A stretch of 64,000 nucleotides of DNA from Ophiostoma sp. CBS 140.51. Its lineage: Eukaryota; Ascomycota; Sordariomycetes; Ophiostomatales; Ophiostomataceae. A model generated the notes under the pieces. That model was given only the letters and a program-made list of their open reading frames with translations, did no database searches and was not told where the DNA came from. The stretch covers positions 62,001 to 126,000 of the forward strand of contig JANSLP010000022.1 in the NCBI GenBank assembly GCA_029298735.1, given 5' to 3'. A program made the position numbers and the translations under genes. This document shows, piece by piece, positions 44,134-55,666 of the stretch (its first letter is position 1; each line of letters starts with the position of its first letter).

Positions 44134-46174
44134 ATGGATATCACACAGTTTGTCGTCTCGTCAAGAGACAAGGCCCTGCTGTACGGCGACTACAGCACCT
44201 ACCGCACACAGCTGGCGCACCGCCTGCTCAACATCCGGAAAAAGCTGCGCGTGGCCACCCGGCATCGCGGCAAATACAACCACAAGGCGAACAACATCAA
44301 GCCTGAGCAGGTGGCTCAGGATGTTAGGTGAGTGTTTGGGGTGTCCCACATTTTTATAGTTTTTTTTTACTAACGGACACCCCAGCTACGCACGACTGCA
44401 GCTGCTGACGGCGGAACGGGCCTTCGCTCAAGCCATGGCCATGAAGGCCGCACATGCCTCCAACAAGAAGGGCATCACCGGCCACACCCGCTCGCACATA
44501 GTCTCGCGCCTCGACAAGGCCGCCAAGTACGCCGCCGACCTGTCAGATCTGCTGCAGGAGGACGCCAGTGGCGCCAGCGACGTTGACCGGCTTGAGGCGC
44601 AAGCATATGCTGCGATGCTCCGTGGCGCCGCTGCTTTTGAGAAGCAGGCCTGGGAGCTGTGTCTGGCCAACTACGCTGCGGTCTGGGCCATCTACAGTGC
44701 TTTGTCTTCGGCTTCGGCCACCCGTGCCGACATCTTCCGCGATCTGTTGACCGAGACCATTGAGCCGTCGCTGCGGTACGCCGCCTACCAGCTCAAGATG
44801 CCGCGTTCGAAGCCGATCCCCATCATTGCCCGCGAGGCTCTTTCGTCGGCCAAGAGCGTGGCCGCCACCCCGGACACCGGTGCCCTCGTTGCCTCTGTCA
44901 ACAAGATCGATCCTTCCATCTTGCAGCCCAAGACGGCCGCCACCGCCGACGGCAGCGAGAGCCTCGAGTCGGCGGCACCAGGGACTGTGGGCGGTGTTGT
45001 GGCCTCGACGCGGACGCTGACGTGGCGGTCGCGCGAGGTCAAGATTGAGGACGCCACCATTGCCTCGGCGTGGGCAGCTCTCGACCTGGCCAAGGCCCGC
45101 CTCGAGGCCCAGCTGGTGGCCGGCGGCGCGCGTTTGGCGCCCAAGGACAAGGCTGCCGCCTACGATGATGTTCTGACGGTTAGCCAGGATGCTGTCGATG
45201 CCACCAAGGCCGCGATTGACGACCTGCGCAACGAGGGCATCCCCCAGAGCGACCCCAACATGCAGCTGCTGTACATTGCCCGCACGGCGGCCAACTACGA
45301 GATGATCAGCGACCGTATTGGCCGCAACCGTATCCTGACGGGCCCGCACGACGGCGCTGTTGTCCAGGCTGGCCCCGTTGTGACAAGAAAAGCCAAGGGC
45401 AAGGCGGCTGTGCCGCGTCCTGAGGCGCCTGGCCGTCTGCTGGCGCGGCTCAAGGAGAAGCTGGTCCTGTACGACGGCACGCTCCAGAGTCTCGAGACTG
45501 TCAAGGAGCTGCCCGGTGTGGCGGCCGATGTTGAGCTGTCTGAGCAGCTGGACGCCACGGCCAAGTACTTTGTCGCCCTCAAGTCGCTCGCAATTGCCCG
45601 CTCGCACACGCTGGCCGGCAACGCGGCCAACGCTCTCGCTCTTGTCAAGCTTGCCAACGACCAGGCCACCGAGGCCGCTCCCGGTCTGACCGATGCCGAC
45701 TCTGAGTCTGCTCAAAAGAAGAACTCGCCGCTGCTTAGCATACACGTCTCGGCCGCCGATGTGTCTTTCCTGCAGAACCTTCTGCAGGCCGAGCTGCAGC
45801 GCGCCCGTGCCTTAGTTGATATTGAGAAGCAGCAACCGTCAGCAGGCGGTGCGGCCAAGGCCGGTGCTCTGGCTCTGTCTGAAACGCTCGGCGAGTACCC
45901 GCAGGGCCGCGCTGTTGATCTGGAGAACATTGTGACCTACCCGCCGCGGATACAGGCGATGCCCGTCAAGCCCATCTTCCTCGACATTGCCTGGAACTAC
46001 ATTGACTACCCGAGCAAGGCGGGCGGCATTGCTGGTGTGGCTTCTGCTGTTGGTGCGGCCGTATCCGTTGCCAAGAGCGAGCTCAGTCAGCAGGCGGCAC
46101 CGGAAACGTCCAGCACGCCGCCGCCCCAGCAGGAACAGCCAGCAAAGCGTGGCTGGTTCGGTTTCAAGAGATAG
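44134..46174 (+). CDS. SRP68: Signal recognition particle subunit SRP68
   Basis: Exons 44134-44327 and 44386-46174 encode 660 residues. The 58-nt intron starts GTGAGT, has TACTAAC and ends CCCAG; splicing restores the conserved helix D-V-S-Y-A-R-L-Q-L-L-T-A-E-R-A. The N-terminal 230 residues match the SRP68 RNA-binding domain, including Y-R-x-x-L-A-H-R-L-L-N-I-R-K and the basic patch R-H-R-G-K-Y. Further helical (TPR-like) regions follow, and the protein ends in a basic K-R-G-W-F-G-F-K-R tail. SRP68 pairs with SRP72 on the SRP RNA and is needed for cotranslational targeting to the ER. It is convergent with the mitochondrial HSP70 gene. A 400-codon open frame on its other strand is a composition artefact. 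Confidence 0.93.
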
Positions 46175-46918
46175 GCGGGTGTTTTCTTCATTTCTTTTAT
46201 ATGCAAATTAAAACAACGTATTCTTGTTCACTTCTATCACGGCATAAAAGTCACGGGTAGAGTTGAAAGGAGCACAGAAGAGTTTGAGTGGGGATATGTC
46301 TATTATGTTTATGTAAATAGAATGCCGCAAGACGAAGCTTGTCGGGCAATATGAATCAGTCTGAAAACTGCAAAAAAGAGAAACATAAAACAACTTTGTT
46401 TAAATGCTTAGAAACGCCGTGTTTTCCCATTTCTTCCTCCTGTTTTCCGTCGTCCGTCCGTCGTCGTCCGTCCGTCCTTCCCACTCCGATGTGTCGTGAA
46501 TCTATCTATATTCAGACAACGTGTCGTTTGATCCAGATCAGAAGAGATTCGTCCACAACATAAAGTTCTCAATATATAATAAAGAGTTTTTCAAGAGAGA
46601 AAAAAAATATAACAATGAAATCATAAGTGTATAAAGTACAGAGAGGAGATACATAAAGAGAAATGTGAGATGATGAGATGACATGAAAGTATGTGAGGGT
46701 CATGCAAGAGAGTATGAGAGTATGAGAGAGAGATGAAAAGGGAAGAACACCGGGGGATAAAATCTATAAAACCACAGATTGCGCTAAAAAAATCAAAAAG
46801 ATCCCAGGCCCATCATTTTTTGTTTTCCTCGTCCCAATTTTATTTTTTGTGATTTTGTATGCTTTTTTGTATTTTGACTTGTTCGAAAATCGAAAAGAGG
46901 GCTCCTCCATATCAGCAT
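46175..46918. other. Convergent intergenic region, SRP68 / SSC1
   Basis: It holds 3' flanks of both genes. Bases about 46440-46480 carry repeats of CGTCCGTC-like units, and 46540-46745 is A/G-rich with GAGAGTAT-type repeats. No gene is seen. Confidence 0.6.
46440..46482. repeat. CGTCCGTC-type short imperfect repeats
   Basis: Variants of CGTC, CGTCCGTC and CCGTCC alternate over about 40 bases between the SRP68 and SSC1 3' ends. Confidence 0.55.
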
Positions 46919-49018
46919 TTACTGCTTGGGCTCGTCCTTCTTCTCGCCCTCGGGCTTCTGCTCCTCAGCGGGGGCATCCTCGCTGCGGGCGCGGTGGACC
47001 TTGTCGAGCAGGTTCAGCGAAGCGTTCTGGAGCTCGTCAACCTTGGCCTTGATCTCCTCAGCGGTGGCATCGCCCTCGCCAGCCTGGCTCTTGGAGATGT
47101 ACTCGCGGAGCTCGGTGATCTTCTCACGCAGAGCATCGGACTCGGTCTTGTCCAGCTTGTCGGCGTGGTCGGTCAGGGCCTTCTCGGTATCGGTCAGGAT
47201 GCTGTCGGCGCGGTTGGAAGCCTCAATGGCGTCCTTGCGGGTCTTGTCCTGCTCGGCGTACTGCTCAGACTCGTCAACCATGCGCTGGATCTCCGAGTCG
47301 GACAGACCAGAGCCCGAGGCAATGGTGATGGACTGGTCCTTGTTGGTGGACTTGTCCTTGGCGTGGACGTGCACAATCGAGTCGGCGTCAATGTCGAAGG
47401 TAACCTCGATCTGGGGGACACCACGGTGGGCAGGGGGGATGCCGACCAGCTGGAAGTTGCCCAGCAGCTTGTTGTCCTTGACGAGCTCACGCTCACCCTG
47501 GTAGACCTTGATCTCGACGGCGGTCTGGAAGTCGGCAGCGGTCGAAAAGACCTGCGACTTCTTGGTGGGGATGGTGGTATTGCGGTTGATCAGACGGGTG
47601 AACACACCGCCCAGGGTCTCAATACCCAGGGACAGCGGGGTCACGTCAAGTAGCAGCAGGTCGGTGACCTCACCCGACAGAACGGCACCCTGGATGGCGG
47701 CACCAATGGCGACAGCCTCGTCGGGGTTGACCGACTTGGCGGGGTCGCGGCCGAAGATGCCCTTGACGGACTCAGCGACCTTGGGCATGCGGGTCATGCC
47801 ACCAACCAGGATAACCTCCTGGATCTCCTTGGCCTGCAGGTTGGCATCCTTGAGGGCCTTGCGCACGGGCTCAATGGTGCGGGTGATGAGGGGGTCCATC
47901 ATCTTCTCGAGCTGAGCGCGGGTCAGCTTGGTGTTGATGTGCTTGGGGCCCGAGGCATCGGCAGTGATGAAGGGCAGGTTGATGTCGGTCTGCTGCGACG
48001 AAGACAGTTCGATCTTGGCCTTCTCGGCGGCCTCACGGATACGCTGGATGGCCATACGGTCGCCCGACAGGTCCAGGCCAGAGTCCTTCTTGAACTGGTC
48101 AACCAGGTGGCGGACCAGGGTGATATCGAAATCCTCACCACCCAGGTGGGTGTCACCGTTGGTCGACTTGACCTCGAAGACACCGCTCTGGATCTCCAGG
48201 ACGGAGATATCGAAAGTACCACCACCAAGATCGTAGACAGCAATAACGCGGTCAGCCTCCTTCTCCAGACCGTAGGCCAGAGCAGCGGCAGTGGGCTCGT
48301 TGACGACACGCAGGACGTTCAGGCCGGCAATCTGACCAGCATCCTTGGTTGCCTGGCGCTGGGAGTCGTTGAAGTAGGCAGGGACGGTGACGACGGCGTT
48401 CTTGATGGGCTTGCTGAGGTAGGCCTCGGCGGTCTCCTTCATCTTGCCGAGAACGAAACCACCAATCTGCGAAGGCGAGTAGTTCTTGCCACGGGCGGCA
48501 ACCCAGGCGTCGCCGTTGCTGTGCTGGACGATCTTGTAGGGGACCTCCTTCAGATCACGCTGGACCTCGGCGTCCTTGAACTTGCGGCCAATCAGACGCT
48601 TGGTCGCGAAGAGGGTGTTTTCGGGGTTGACAACGGCCTGGCGCTTGGCAGCAACACCGACCAGCTTCTCGCCGTCCTCGGAGAAAGCGACAACGGAAGG
48701 CGTCGTGCGGGCACCCTCGGAGTTCTCAATGATCTTGGGGACCTTGCCCTCCATGATGGCAACGGCCGAGTTGGTGGTGCCGAGATCGATACCGATAACT
48801 GAGCCCTTGACCTTCTCCTCGGTGCCGGTCGACTCGAAGCGAGCAAAGGCCGGGCGGAAAGCGCTAGGGCGCATGGCTGCCGGGCGCATAGCCACGGACG
48901 ATGCCCGGGGAAGCTGGAGACGTTGTTAGTAAAAGATGCTGGCTCGATTCAACTCAATTGAGGTCTTAGGACACAACTGGACGCGACTTACAGCTCGGGA
49001 GAAACGGGAGGCCAACAT
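46919..49018 (-). CDS. SSC1: Mitochondrial HSP70 chaperone (Ssc1)
   Basis: Exons 48992-49018 and 46919-48913 (minus strand) encode 673 residues. The first exon codes for only nine residues (M-L-A-S-R-F-S-R-A). The 78-nt intron starts GTAAGT and has TACTAAC before the CAG. The joined N-terminus is rich in Arg, Ser and Ala without acids, a typical matrix-targeting presequence of about 35-45 residues. The mature HSP70 then begins with V-I-G-I-D-L-G-T-T-N-S. The linker and C-terminal lid are complete, and the end is charged and Lys/Glu-rich (E-P-K-Q) as in mitochondrial HSP70s, not the ER or cytosolic type. Ssc1 drives protein import as the PAM motor and folds matrix proteins. The upstream region has HSE-like and STRE-like elements. 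Confidence 0.95.
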
Positions 49019-49271
49019 GATGTCGGATGTGATGGGAGGAGGAAAAAGAAAAAAAGAAAACAAAAGATGCAACAGTGACCACTCAGAACAACAACAATGA
49101 GCAGAGGAGAAATGCGCAGAGAGGTGAAGTCGGAACAAGATGCACCGTGGGGTATAACGAGAGGGAGATGAGGAAGAAATGGAGAGTGGGCAGAGAGGGA
49201 CCTGGAGAGAGGATGGAAGATTTTATGGAAGAGCTTTTTTCGGCCGCTTCTTTTCCTTCTTTTTTTCATTG

Positions 49272-49276
49272 CCCCT
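49272..49276 (+). promoter_or_regulatory. STRE-like CCCCT upstream of SSC1
   Basis: CCCCT, the general stress element core, lies about 255 bases upstream of the SSC1 ATG and 15 bases from the HSE-like site. A five-base match is weak on its own. Confidence 0.3.
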
Positions 49277-49285
49277 GCTCCGCTG

Positions 49286-49303
49286 AAAAATTCGAGAAGG
49301 TGC
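49286..49303. promoter_or_regulatory. Heat-shock-element-like site upstream of SSC1
   Basis: The core TTC-GA-GAA (49291-49298) is a perfect inverted HSE pair. The flanking units at the correct two-base spacing are AAA and TGC, each matching two of three bases. It lies about 275 bases upstream of the HSP70 start. Four units in register before a heat-shock gene make it plausible. Confidence 0.4.
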
Positions 49304-49330
49304 TGGAGGGACAGCCAAGCGAAGCATCCT

Positions 49331-49335
49331 ATTGG
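49331..49335 (-). promoter_or_regulatory. CCAAT box upstream of SSC1
   Basis: ATTGG on the plus strand is CCAAT in the direction of SSC1, about 315 bases upstream of its ATG. Confidence 0.4.
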
Positions 49336-49806
49336 CTGGGACGAGCCCACTAGAGCACCAGGTCCCACTTATCCGGTTGCCACAGACTCAGAAAAGTCAC
49401 GTGTCTACACCATGTTTTCATACACGTGACCATGTACGCCGGGTCTAAGCGGAGGTTCAGGAAGGCACGATGCAAAAGAAAGAACGACCGACACACCAAA
49501 ACAGACAGCCAAAAATCTCCAAGTGAGCACCAAAGGGAGGACCATTGTACAGTTTCACCAAATTCACAGCGACCATCTTTTTTTCCCCAGCATGCCGTAG
49601 TAAGAAACACAAACAGACACACCTCCAAGCTGGGCCACTCTACCAGGGCTTACACATGACCCCGCCGGCTTTCCTTTGACCGGCTAGAGCCTGCGGCAGC
49701 CAATGGCATAAAAAAAGGCAGAAAAAGGCAGGAGTGGAATAAGACCGAAGACCGAGTTGTTGCCGCTTTTTACTCACGACCGAGGTCAATCAAGCAGGAG
49801 CGAGCG

Positions 49807-49852
49807 AGCTTTTTGAGCTGGTTCACCTGGCACAAAAAAGCTCAAAAAAGCT
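49807..49852. repeat. Imperfect inverted repeat
   Basis: AGCTTTTTGAGCT (49807-49819) and AGCTCAAAAAAGCT (49839-49852) are complementary apart from one extra A, separated by 19 bases. They could form a hairpin; position midway in a divergent promoter gives no clear role. Confidence 0.7.
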
Positions 49853-50919
49853 GGGGTTCCGGGCCGGAGAGGGAAAGAGCCCACAAAGCTCGTGCTAGGT
49901 CCTAACACAAACAAAAAGAAAGGAAAGAGCGCCTGCTCGTCAGCATTTTCTGCCACTTTCCTCTTCCGAAGCAGCCTCACCGCCTTCACTCTGAGCGAAA
50001 ACCGGCGGAACGACATGTCGCATGTCTCGCACGGCGCGGCTTCCGGGGGTGCACTGATACCTGCAGGGCGGCCTGCACCTTGCCGGTGGGTCGCGATGCG
50101 TCCTGGATTTTCGGGTTTGCCGTTTTCGATGTTCCTGGCCGGCCGTTCTGTAGCCGTTGAAATTGCACCTTCCGTTCCTGGTGACGTTGAGTAATACACA
50201 GTGCCGTACAGTGCGTATAACAGCCCCAGTGAATTTTAGACGCATTTCAGCCTTGCCGCCAAGGCGCACTATCCCGCCCGCTCAGTGACCAGGGGCGGCG
50301 CAACGACCAGCACTTGCCTGCCAATTACAGGCCACACAGTGCCGCGTACAAACCATACGGCGTCTCCTGCCTGGTTCGCCTTTGGGAAGGTACGGAGTCT
50401 GGAGTAAAGTTCAGAGAAGGAAGGAGAGACCAACGGCTGGCTCCCCGGGTTTTGAACGTCATCTCGAAAAGGCCTCTTCGCAATCTATCGTCGCAAATGA
50501 AAACAGAGACATTCCATCGAACGGCCCCCTTCGACCACGACTGCCGCGCCTCGTCTCATTTGCATCGACACATATCCCTCGACTGCCCATCTATCGAACG
50601 AATCGCGCGGCCCGCCATCTATATCGCCACAGATCCTGACGACCTGACTCAATTGAAACGATCTTGTCCTCAATCGATTTGTTGACTTTTATCACGACTT
50701 TTGACGTCACACATCCGATACCCTTTAACGAATCATCCCTTAGGGCGTCAACTCATCATCGAATCCGACGCCTGCCGACCCCCCCCCCCTCCCCTTTCCT
50801 CGCTCGGCCCGCACCTGGGCCCCCAAAACAACGACCTTTGCGCTTCCATCTTTGTTGGTGGATGTCGCGCCAATTGTCTCTCGATCTGCTTTTGACTTGA
50901 CGACGAGTTTCTCCCCGCC

Positions 50920-53738
50920 ATGGCCGTGGATGATGTGAAGGATGAGACTGCGTACGTCTGAGTTGGTTCTCAAATGGAGTTGGCGATGGTGGTGATGAAC
51001 AACCGACGATAATTCGACCATCTTACTAACATGATCGAAATAGGTGCTATCCAACCGAGGCCCTGATTTGCCAGGAGCCAAGGCGTCACTATCGCGCCCG
51101 CATCAACCCAATGTGAGTGGGCGCTGTCCATTTCTCCTCCTTCTGGGCTTTTGACCCGCTCGTTCACATACTGACCCTACATTCTCTCTCTCTCTAGTCA
51201 CTGGCAACTACGATCGCTTATTGGCGCCGTAAACGATACTGTCTACTTCCCGGCCGGCATCGGAAACCTGCACATACAAGAATTCGACCCGACAACGCGA
51301 AAATCAGAAACCATCGCCGTGCTCGAGTTCTCGCCGAGATGTCTTGTCGCCAGACAGGGGTGGGTGTGCTGCGGAGGCGAAGAAGGCGAGTTCGTGGCCA
51401 TCCGAGTAAATGCGACGCGGGGTTCACCAGCAGCAGCAGCCGCCGCCGCCGCAGCCAGCACGCAGTCCCCCGGCACGATCGGAAGCCGGGGACGGGTGCG
51501 CAGAAATAGCAGCGATAGTGCATCTACGGCGGCGGCAATATCTGCTGCAGCTGCTTCTCCGGTAGCGGGTAGCAGCACCTACGACAGACATGCACGGCAT
51601 ACTTCCGTCATGGACCACGACCACGGCGACCACGACGACGACGGTGAGGAAGGCGACGATGACAACGACCCGAGCATGGACGACGAGGAGTACGACGATT
51701 TCGATACGCGAATGAACGAGTCAGGGCAACTGGTGACGGCCACGTCCGGGCTGAAGGTGAAGAGCCAAAAGTTTGGCACGGACCGTGTCAACTGCATCAC
51801 AATATGGGCACCATCTAGCTTTGTACCCTTGTGGCCGGGCGCCTACTCGTGCCCCATCGCTGCGCTCTCCAACAACGACAAGCAGGTCACGCTCGTCAAC
51901 CTGGAGACGGCCGAGGAGCTCGATGTGCTAGACTACCCGGACTGCGTTAACCGCGCCGTCATCTCGCCCGACGGCCGACTACTGACATCGATTAGCGACG
52001 ACCCGTACCTCTACATCCACGAGCGCGTGGAGAAGCAGCTTGGCGGCTCCAATCGCCTGAACCGGGGCGGCGAGTCGCAATCTTCGGCATCCAAGCACTA
52101 CGAATGGAAGCTGCTAGCGAAGCACCACCTGCGGGGCCAGAGTCGTGTCGATGCTAGTGTTCATCGCGGCAGTTTCGCTGCATGTTTCTCCAACACGGGC
52201 CGGTACCTGGCTGTGGCCACACAGTACGGTGTCATCCACGTCTACGAGACCAAGTCGCTCGCCAACACCAACACAAGCCTGCTGGCGTGCTTCAACTCGT
52301 CGAACCGCAACGTGGATTCGGGTGCTGTGCGCGAGATGTCTTTCTGTCCTGGCCCTTACGACCTGTTGGCATGGAGCGAGGATCACGGCGCTGTGGGCGT
52401 TGCCGATGTGCGCAACGGTTTCGTGTCCCGACAAATCCTCCACCTGTGTGACGACGATGCCTACGAGCACTTTCTTATCAACGAGGTGCCTCCCAACTAT
52501 GACTATGAGGCAGAGCGCCGCAGACGGACAGGCGAGGGTTCTGGCAATGCAGGCTCTGGTACCGGTGGTGGTGACAGCACCATGACCAATGCTCTCGACG
52601 ACACCAGCCCACCAGCCAACGACTACGAGACGTCTGCGACCGAGCAGGCTATGCGCATCCGCGAGGCTCTGGACTGGTACCACAACCCGGGCAACACCAA
52701 CGAAACGGCAAACCTGCGCAACATGCAGAGTATGCTTCGGCGGCAGCGTTTGTTGCGGGAGCAGCAGTCACTCATCCCGCGCGACCGCGATCGGGACCGG
52801 GATACGTCGGACTTTGGGCGGCGGGCGGCCTGGCTGCTCCGCTCGCGGCCGTCACTCGGCTCGCGCGGCATGTCCTCAGGCAACGACAGCAGTAGCAACG
52901 CCATGGCCAGCGGTAGTGGCAGTCTTGCCACAACGCGCAACACGGCCAGTGGTATCATCAACATCCGGACAGGCACGAGCAATAGTCGTGCGCGGAGTGC
53001 AGCCCGGGCGCGCGAGCAAAACGAGAACGTCACAATGGCAGTCAACGATATTTTGGGCAGCCTGCGTAATCTGCGCAATGCTCGTGATGCACAGGACCTT
53101 GAGCGCCGCTGGATGGCTCCAGCACCGACAGGACTGCTCCAGGCGGCTCAGCGGGCGAGCGCGTTTGCTGCTGGCGTCGAGAATGAGGATTCCGGTAGCG
53201 ACGATAATGCCTTTTCGTCCCGGGACAACACCGCAAGTCGTCTACGAGATCCATGGGCCAGCAATGAAGGACCGATTGGCGGGTCCGGCAATATCAACGA
53301 TGACAATATGAGCAGCAGCCGGACCATGGACATTTTGCATGCGTTCCAGCTCAACGAGCCCTCTGCGACGACGGGAACATCGACAAACAACCGGACGTTT
53401 GGTGGTGGCAGTGGCGCTACAAACAATAACACCCGCCGTCCTGGACGAAACGCTCTGCCGCTGCCGCTGCCTGAGACAAGCCTCCTCTATTGGGACTCGA
53501 ACATTCCGAATGCACGGCGGGCGCGTGAACCTGGCCCAACGGAGCAAAAGGACGGCCACACGGCCGGTCTGGCCTGGAGCGAGGATGGGAGTATATTGTG
53601 AGTTTTCCACTGATATTTTGCACTCGTATACGTTTCACTACTAACACGTATAGGTACATTGGGACGGAGGGAGGTATTTACGAGTTCCGGGTGAACGTCA
53701 AGAGTCGCATGTTCTACCCGAGTGTGACGATGCGGTAA
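50920..53738 (+). CDS. WD40-repeat protein with DUF2415
   Basis: Four exons, 50920-50951, 51044-51112, 51198-53597 and 53654-53738, encode 861 residues. The first two exons are only 32 and 69 nt; splicing gives A-R-I-N-P-I-H-W-Q-L-R-S-L-I at the second junction. Beta-propeller-like sequence is visible early (W-V-C-C-G-G-E-E-G-E), in the middle (Y-P-D-C-V-N-R-A-V-I-S-P-D-G-R) and at the very end (G-L-A-W-S-E-D-G, then G-T-E-G-G-I-Y-E-F-R-V). The segment F-C-P-G-P-Y-D-L-L-A-W-S-E-D-H-G near residue 418 fits fungal DUF2415. A long Ser/Asn/Arg-rich insertion (about 470-810) separates the last repeat from the others, and an Ala/Ser and Asp/Glu-rich insert lies at 110-210. The function is unknown. 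Confidence 0.83.
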
Positions 53739-54284
53739 AGGGGAGAACTTTTTTTTTTGGGACTCATCTTGGGGCGTTACGGTTCTCTTTTATGTTCACT
53801 TTTTGCCATTTTCCTCGGTTAATTTTTGCTGTCTTTTGATTTATGTTTTCATTTATTATCACTTTTTTGTCCCTTTTGCTTGTTGGGGGGGTTGCAAATA
53901 CGGGACAGCTCCCTCTTTATGGGATACATGCTGCACACACTGGCGTTTTTTGTTGATATTTTGGGAAATCTTTTGACTATTTATGCGTTTTCTTTTGAAT
54001 GGTATACTCCGTTGTCTCTCATTCTATTCTGTCTACGTTTTTGGTTCAATCCTCTTCGCTCTCGACCGCAGTGAGGACATACACGTCCCTGCATTTCCTA
54101 AGTTGTCTACTAGGCCTCATTGGCCATTTTATTTTGGTTTATTTGCTTGAAGATTCATTGGAGGAAAATTCCCATCATGGCTTGATCAAATTACCACAAA
54201 AATATTAAGGTCGTTAATCTTTCTTACTATACTGTGCCACTTGTAGTCATAATATCATATATATTCCGTTTATCATCTGCCTCC
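53739..54284. other. Convergent intergenic region, DUF2415 gene / L2HGDH
   Basis: T-rich 3' flank of both genes; nothing else is seen. Confidence 0.65.
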
Positions 54285-55666
54285 TCAAATCTCATAGACA
54301 AGTTTCTCAACCATCTCGCCAATCGCCAAACTGCTTGTTAGGCCAGGACTCTCGATACCCAGCAAGTTGACCCATCCCTGATAGCCCGGCTCGTTACGGA
54401 CAACAAAATCAGCAGCACCTTGACCTGCTTTGACCAGTTTTGGCCGCATGCCGGCATAGTCTGGCTGAAGTGCGGTCGGGTCGACACCCGGTAGGTACGT
54501 CTTGATGGCCTCAATGGCCTGGGGCAGCTGGTCCGCATTAACAGCCAGATCGGTCGGGTCAGTTACCCACTCGACATCCGGTCCAAAACGGATACGACCG
54601 GCCAAATCGAGTGTCAGATGTGTTCCCAAACCGGCCAGTCCTGGCTCGGGTGCTGGATACACAAGCGTCGACACACGTGGCTGGCTGTGTGCATAGGAAA
54701 AGTAGTTGCCCTTGGCGTAGTAGAGCTGCATGGGCTCTTGTCTCTCCAGATGTGAGGAGTCATGTCCCTGTGTAATCATATTGTGAATAGCAGCTGCGCC
54801 CAGACCGGCGGCATTGACAATCGTCTCGGCCGTCACGACCGTCTCTTCGACGTCGGCGTCGGCGTCCGTCGGCTTGACACACAGCTGCCAGCCCCCGGAA
54901 CCCGTCCCAGAATCCCCGAGAGGCGTAATTTTAGTGACTGGCGACCCAGGCGCCAAAACACCGCCTGCCTGTTCAAACAGTCCCAGCAGCGTCTGCATCA
55001 GTCCATGGCTGTCGATGATGCCTGTCGCCAGACTCTCGAGCACGCCCGCCTCGGCACGCACAGCCGGTTCACGCTGCTTGGCCTCATCGGCGTCGACCCA
55101 TTGCAGGGGTATGGCATCGCGATCGTGATAGTTTTGGCCAAAAGCATAAATCTTTTCGAGTGCTTCACGCTGCCCGGGGGTCTGCGCGACGATCCATTTG
55201 CCCGTGCGACGGTGGGCGACGCCATACTCTTCGCAAAAGCCGTAGAGAAGCTGCCGACCGCGTATGCAGAGCTGCGTCTTGAGTGAGTCGGGGCCATAGT
55301 AGAGACCAGCGTGGATGACTTCACTGTTGCGAGCTGAAGTCTCGGTGCCAACTGTGTTGTGGCGTTCAAGCAGGAGCACCGAAGAAGAAGAGGAGGAAGG
55401 CGCGACTGAAGCCGCCCGCTCGGCGAGAGCACGTGCTACAGCCAAACCGACTACACCTCCGCCGATGACCTAGAATCAGGGTTAATAAGTGAGCGTCAAT
55501 CTCGAGATGAGAGAACAGATGACTATGAATGGCTTACTGCATGAGTAAAGTCGGCTCTCCGATGAGCGGACACGGAGAAGAGTCGCAGGCTGGTGGAAGT
55601 TACGCTCGTCTGGACAGTGGCCCTCCGTGCCGCTGGAAATAGGCGTTGTCGAGAGCTGTTCAACAT
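54285..55666 (-). CDS. L-2-hydroxyglutarate dehydrogenase, mitochondrial
   Basis: Exons 55538-55666 and 54285-55469 (minus strand) encode 437 residues. The intron is 68 nt (GTAAGC to TAG) and splits the protein just before the FAD-binding motif V-I-G-G-G-V-V-G. The next hallmark, E-T-S-A-R-N-S-E-V-I-H-A-G-L-Y-Y, is characteristic of L2HGDH in the DAO superfamily. The enzyme is an FAD-dependent metabolite-repair dehydrogenase that oxidises L-2-hydroxyglutarate to 2-oxoglutarate. The first 40 residues are Arg/Ser/Thr-rich without acids, fitting a mitochondrial presequence. An in-frame ATG 21 bases upstream (55687) would add M-T-S-G-S-F-K; I chose the inner start without strong evidence. The next minus-strand gene, GH92, ends about 470 bases upstream. 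Confidence 0.88.

Larger units (their letters stand above)
49019..50919. other. Divergent promoter region, SSC1 / DUF2415 gene
   Basis: 1.9 kb with stress-type motifs near SSC1 (listed), two CACGTG hexamers (49398-49403 and 49423-49428), CCAAT at 49700-49704, an inverted repeat (49807-49852) and a C/A/T-rich leader before the plus-strand gene. A run of ten C occurs near 50780. No gene is seen. Confidence 0.55.

Noticed and set aside
44543..45745. A 400-codon open frame antisense to SRP68
   Set aside because: It mirrors the biased codons of SRP68, which is complete and well matched on the other strand.
46859..48802. Long open frames (up to about 290 codons) on the strand opposite the mitochondrial HSP70 gene
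   Set aside because: Antisense open frames are a well-known artefact of HSP70 codon bias. The hydrophobic, repetitive products have no domain, while the sense strand encodes a complete Ssc1.
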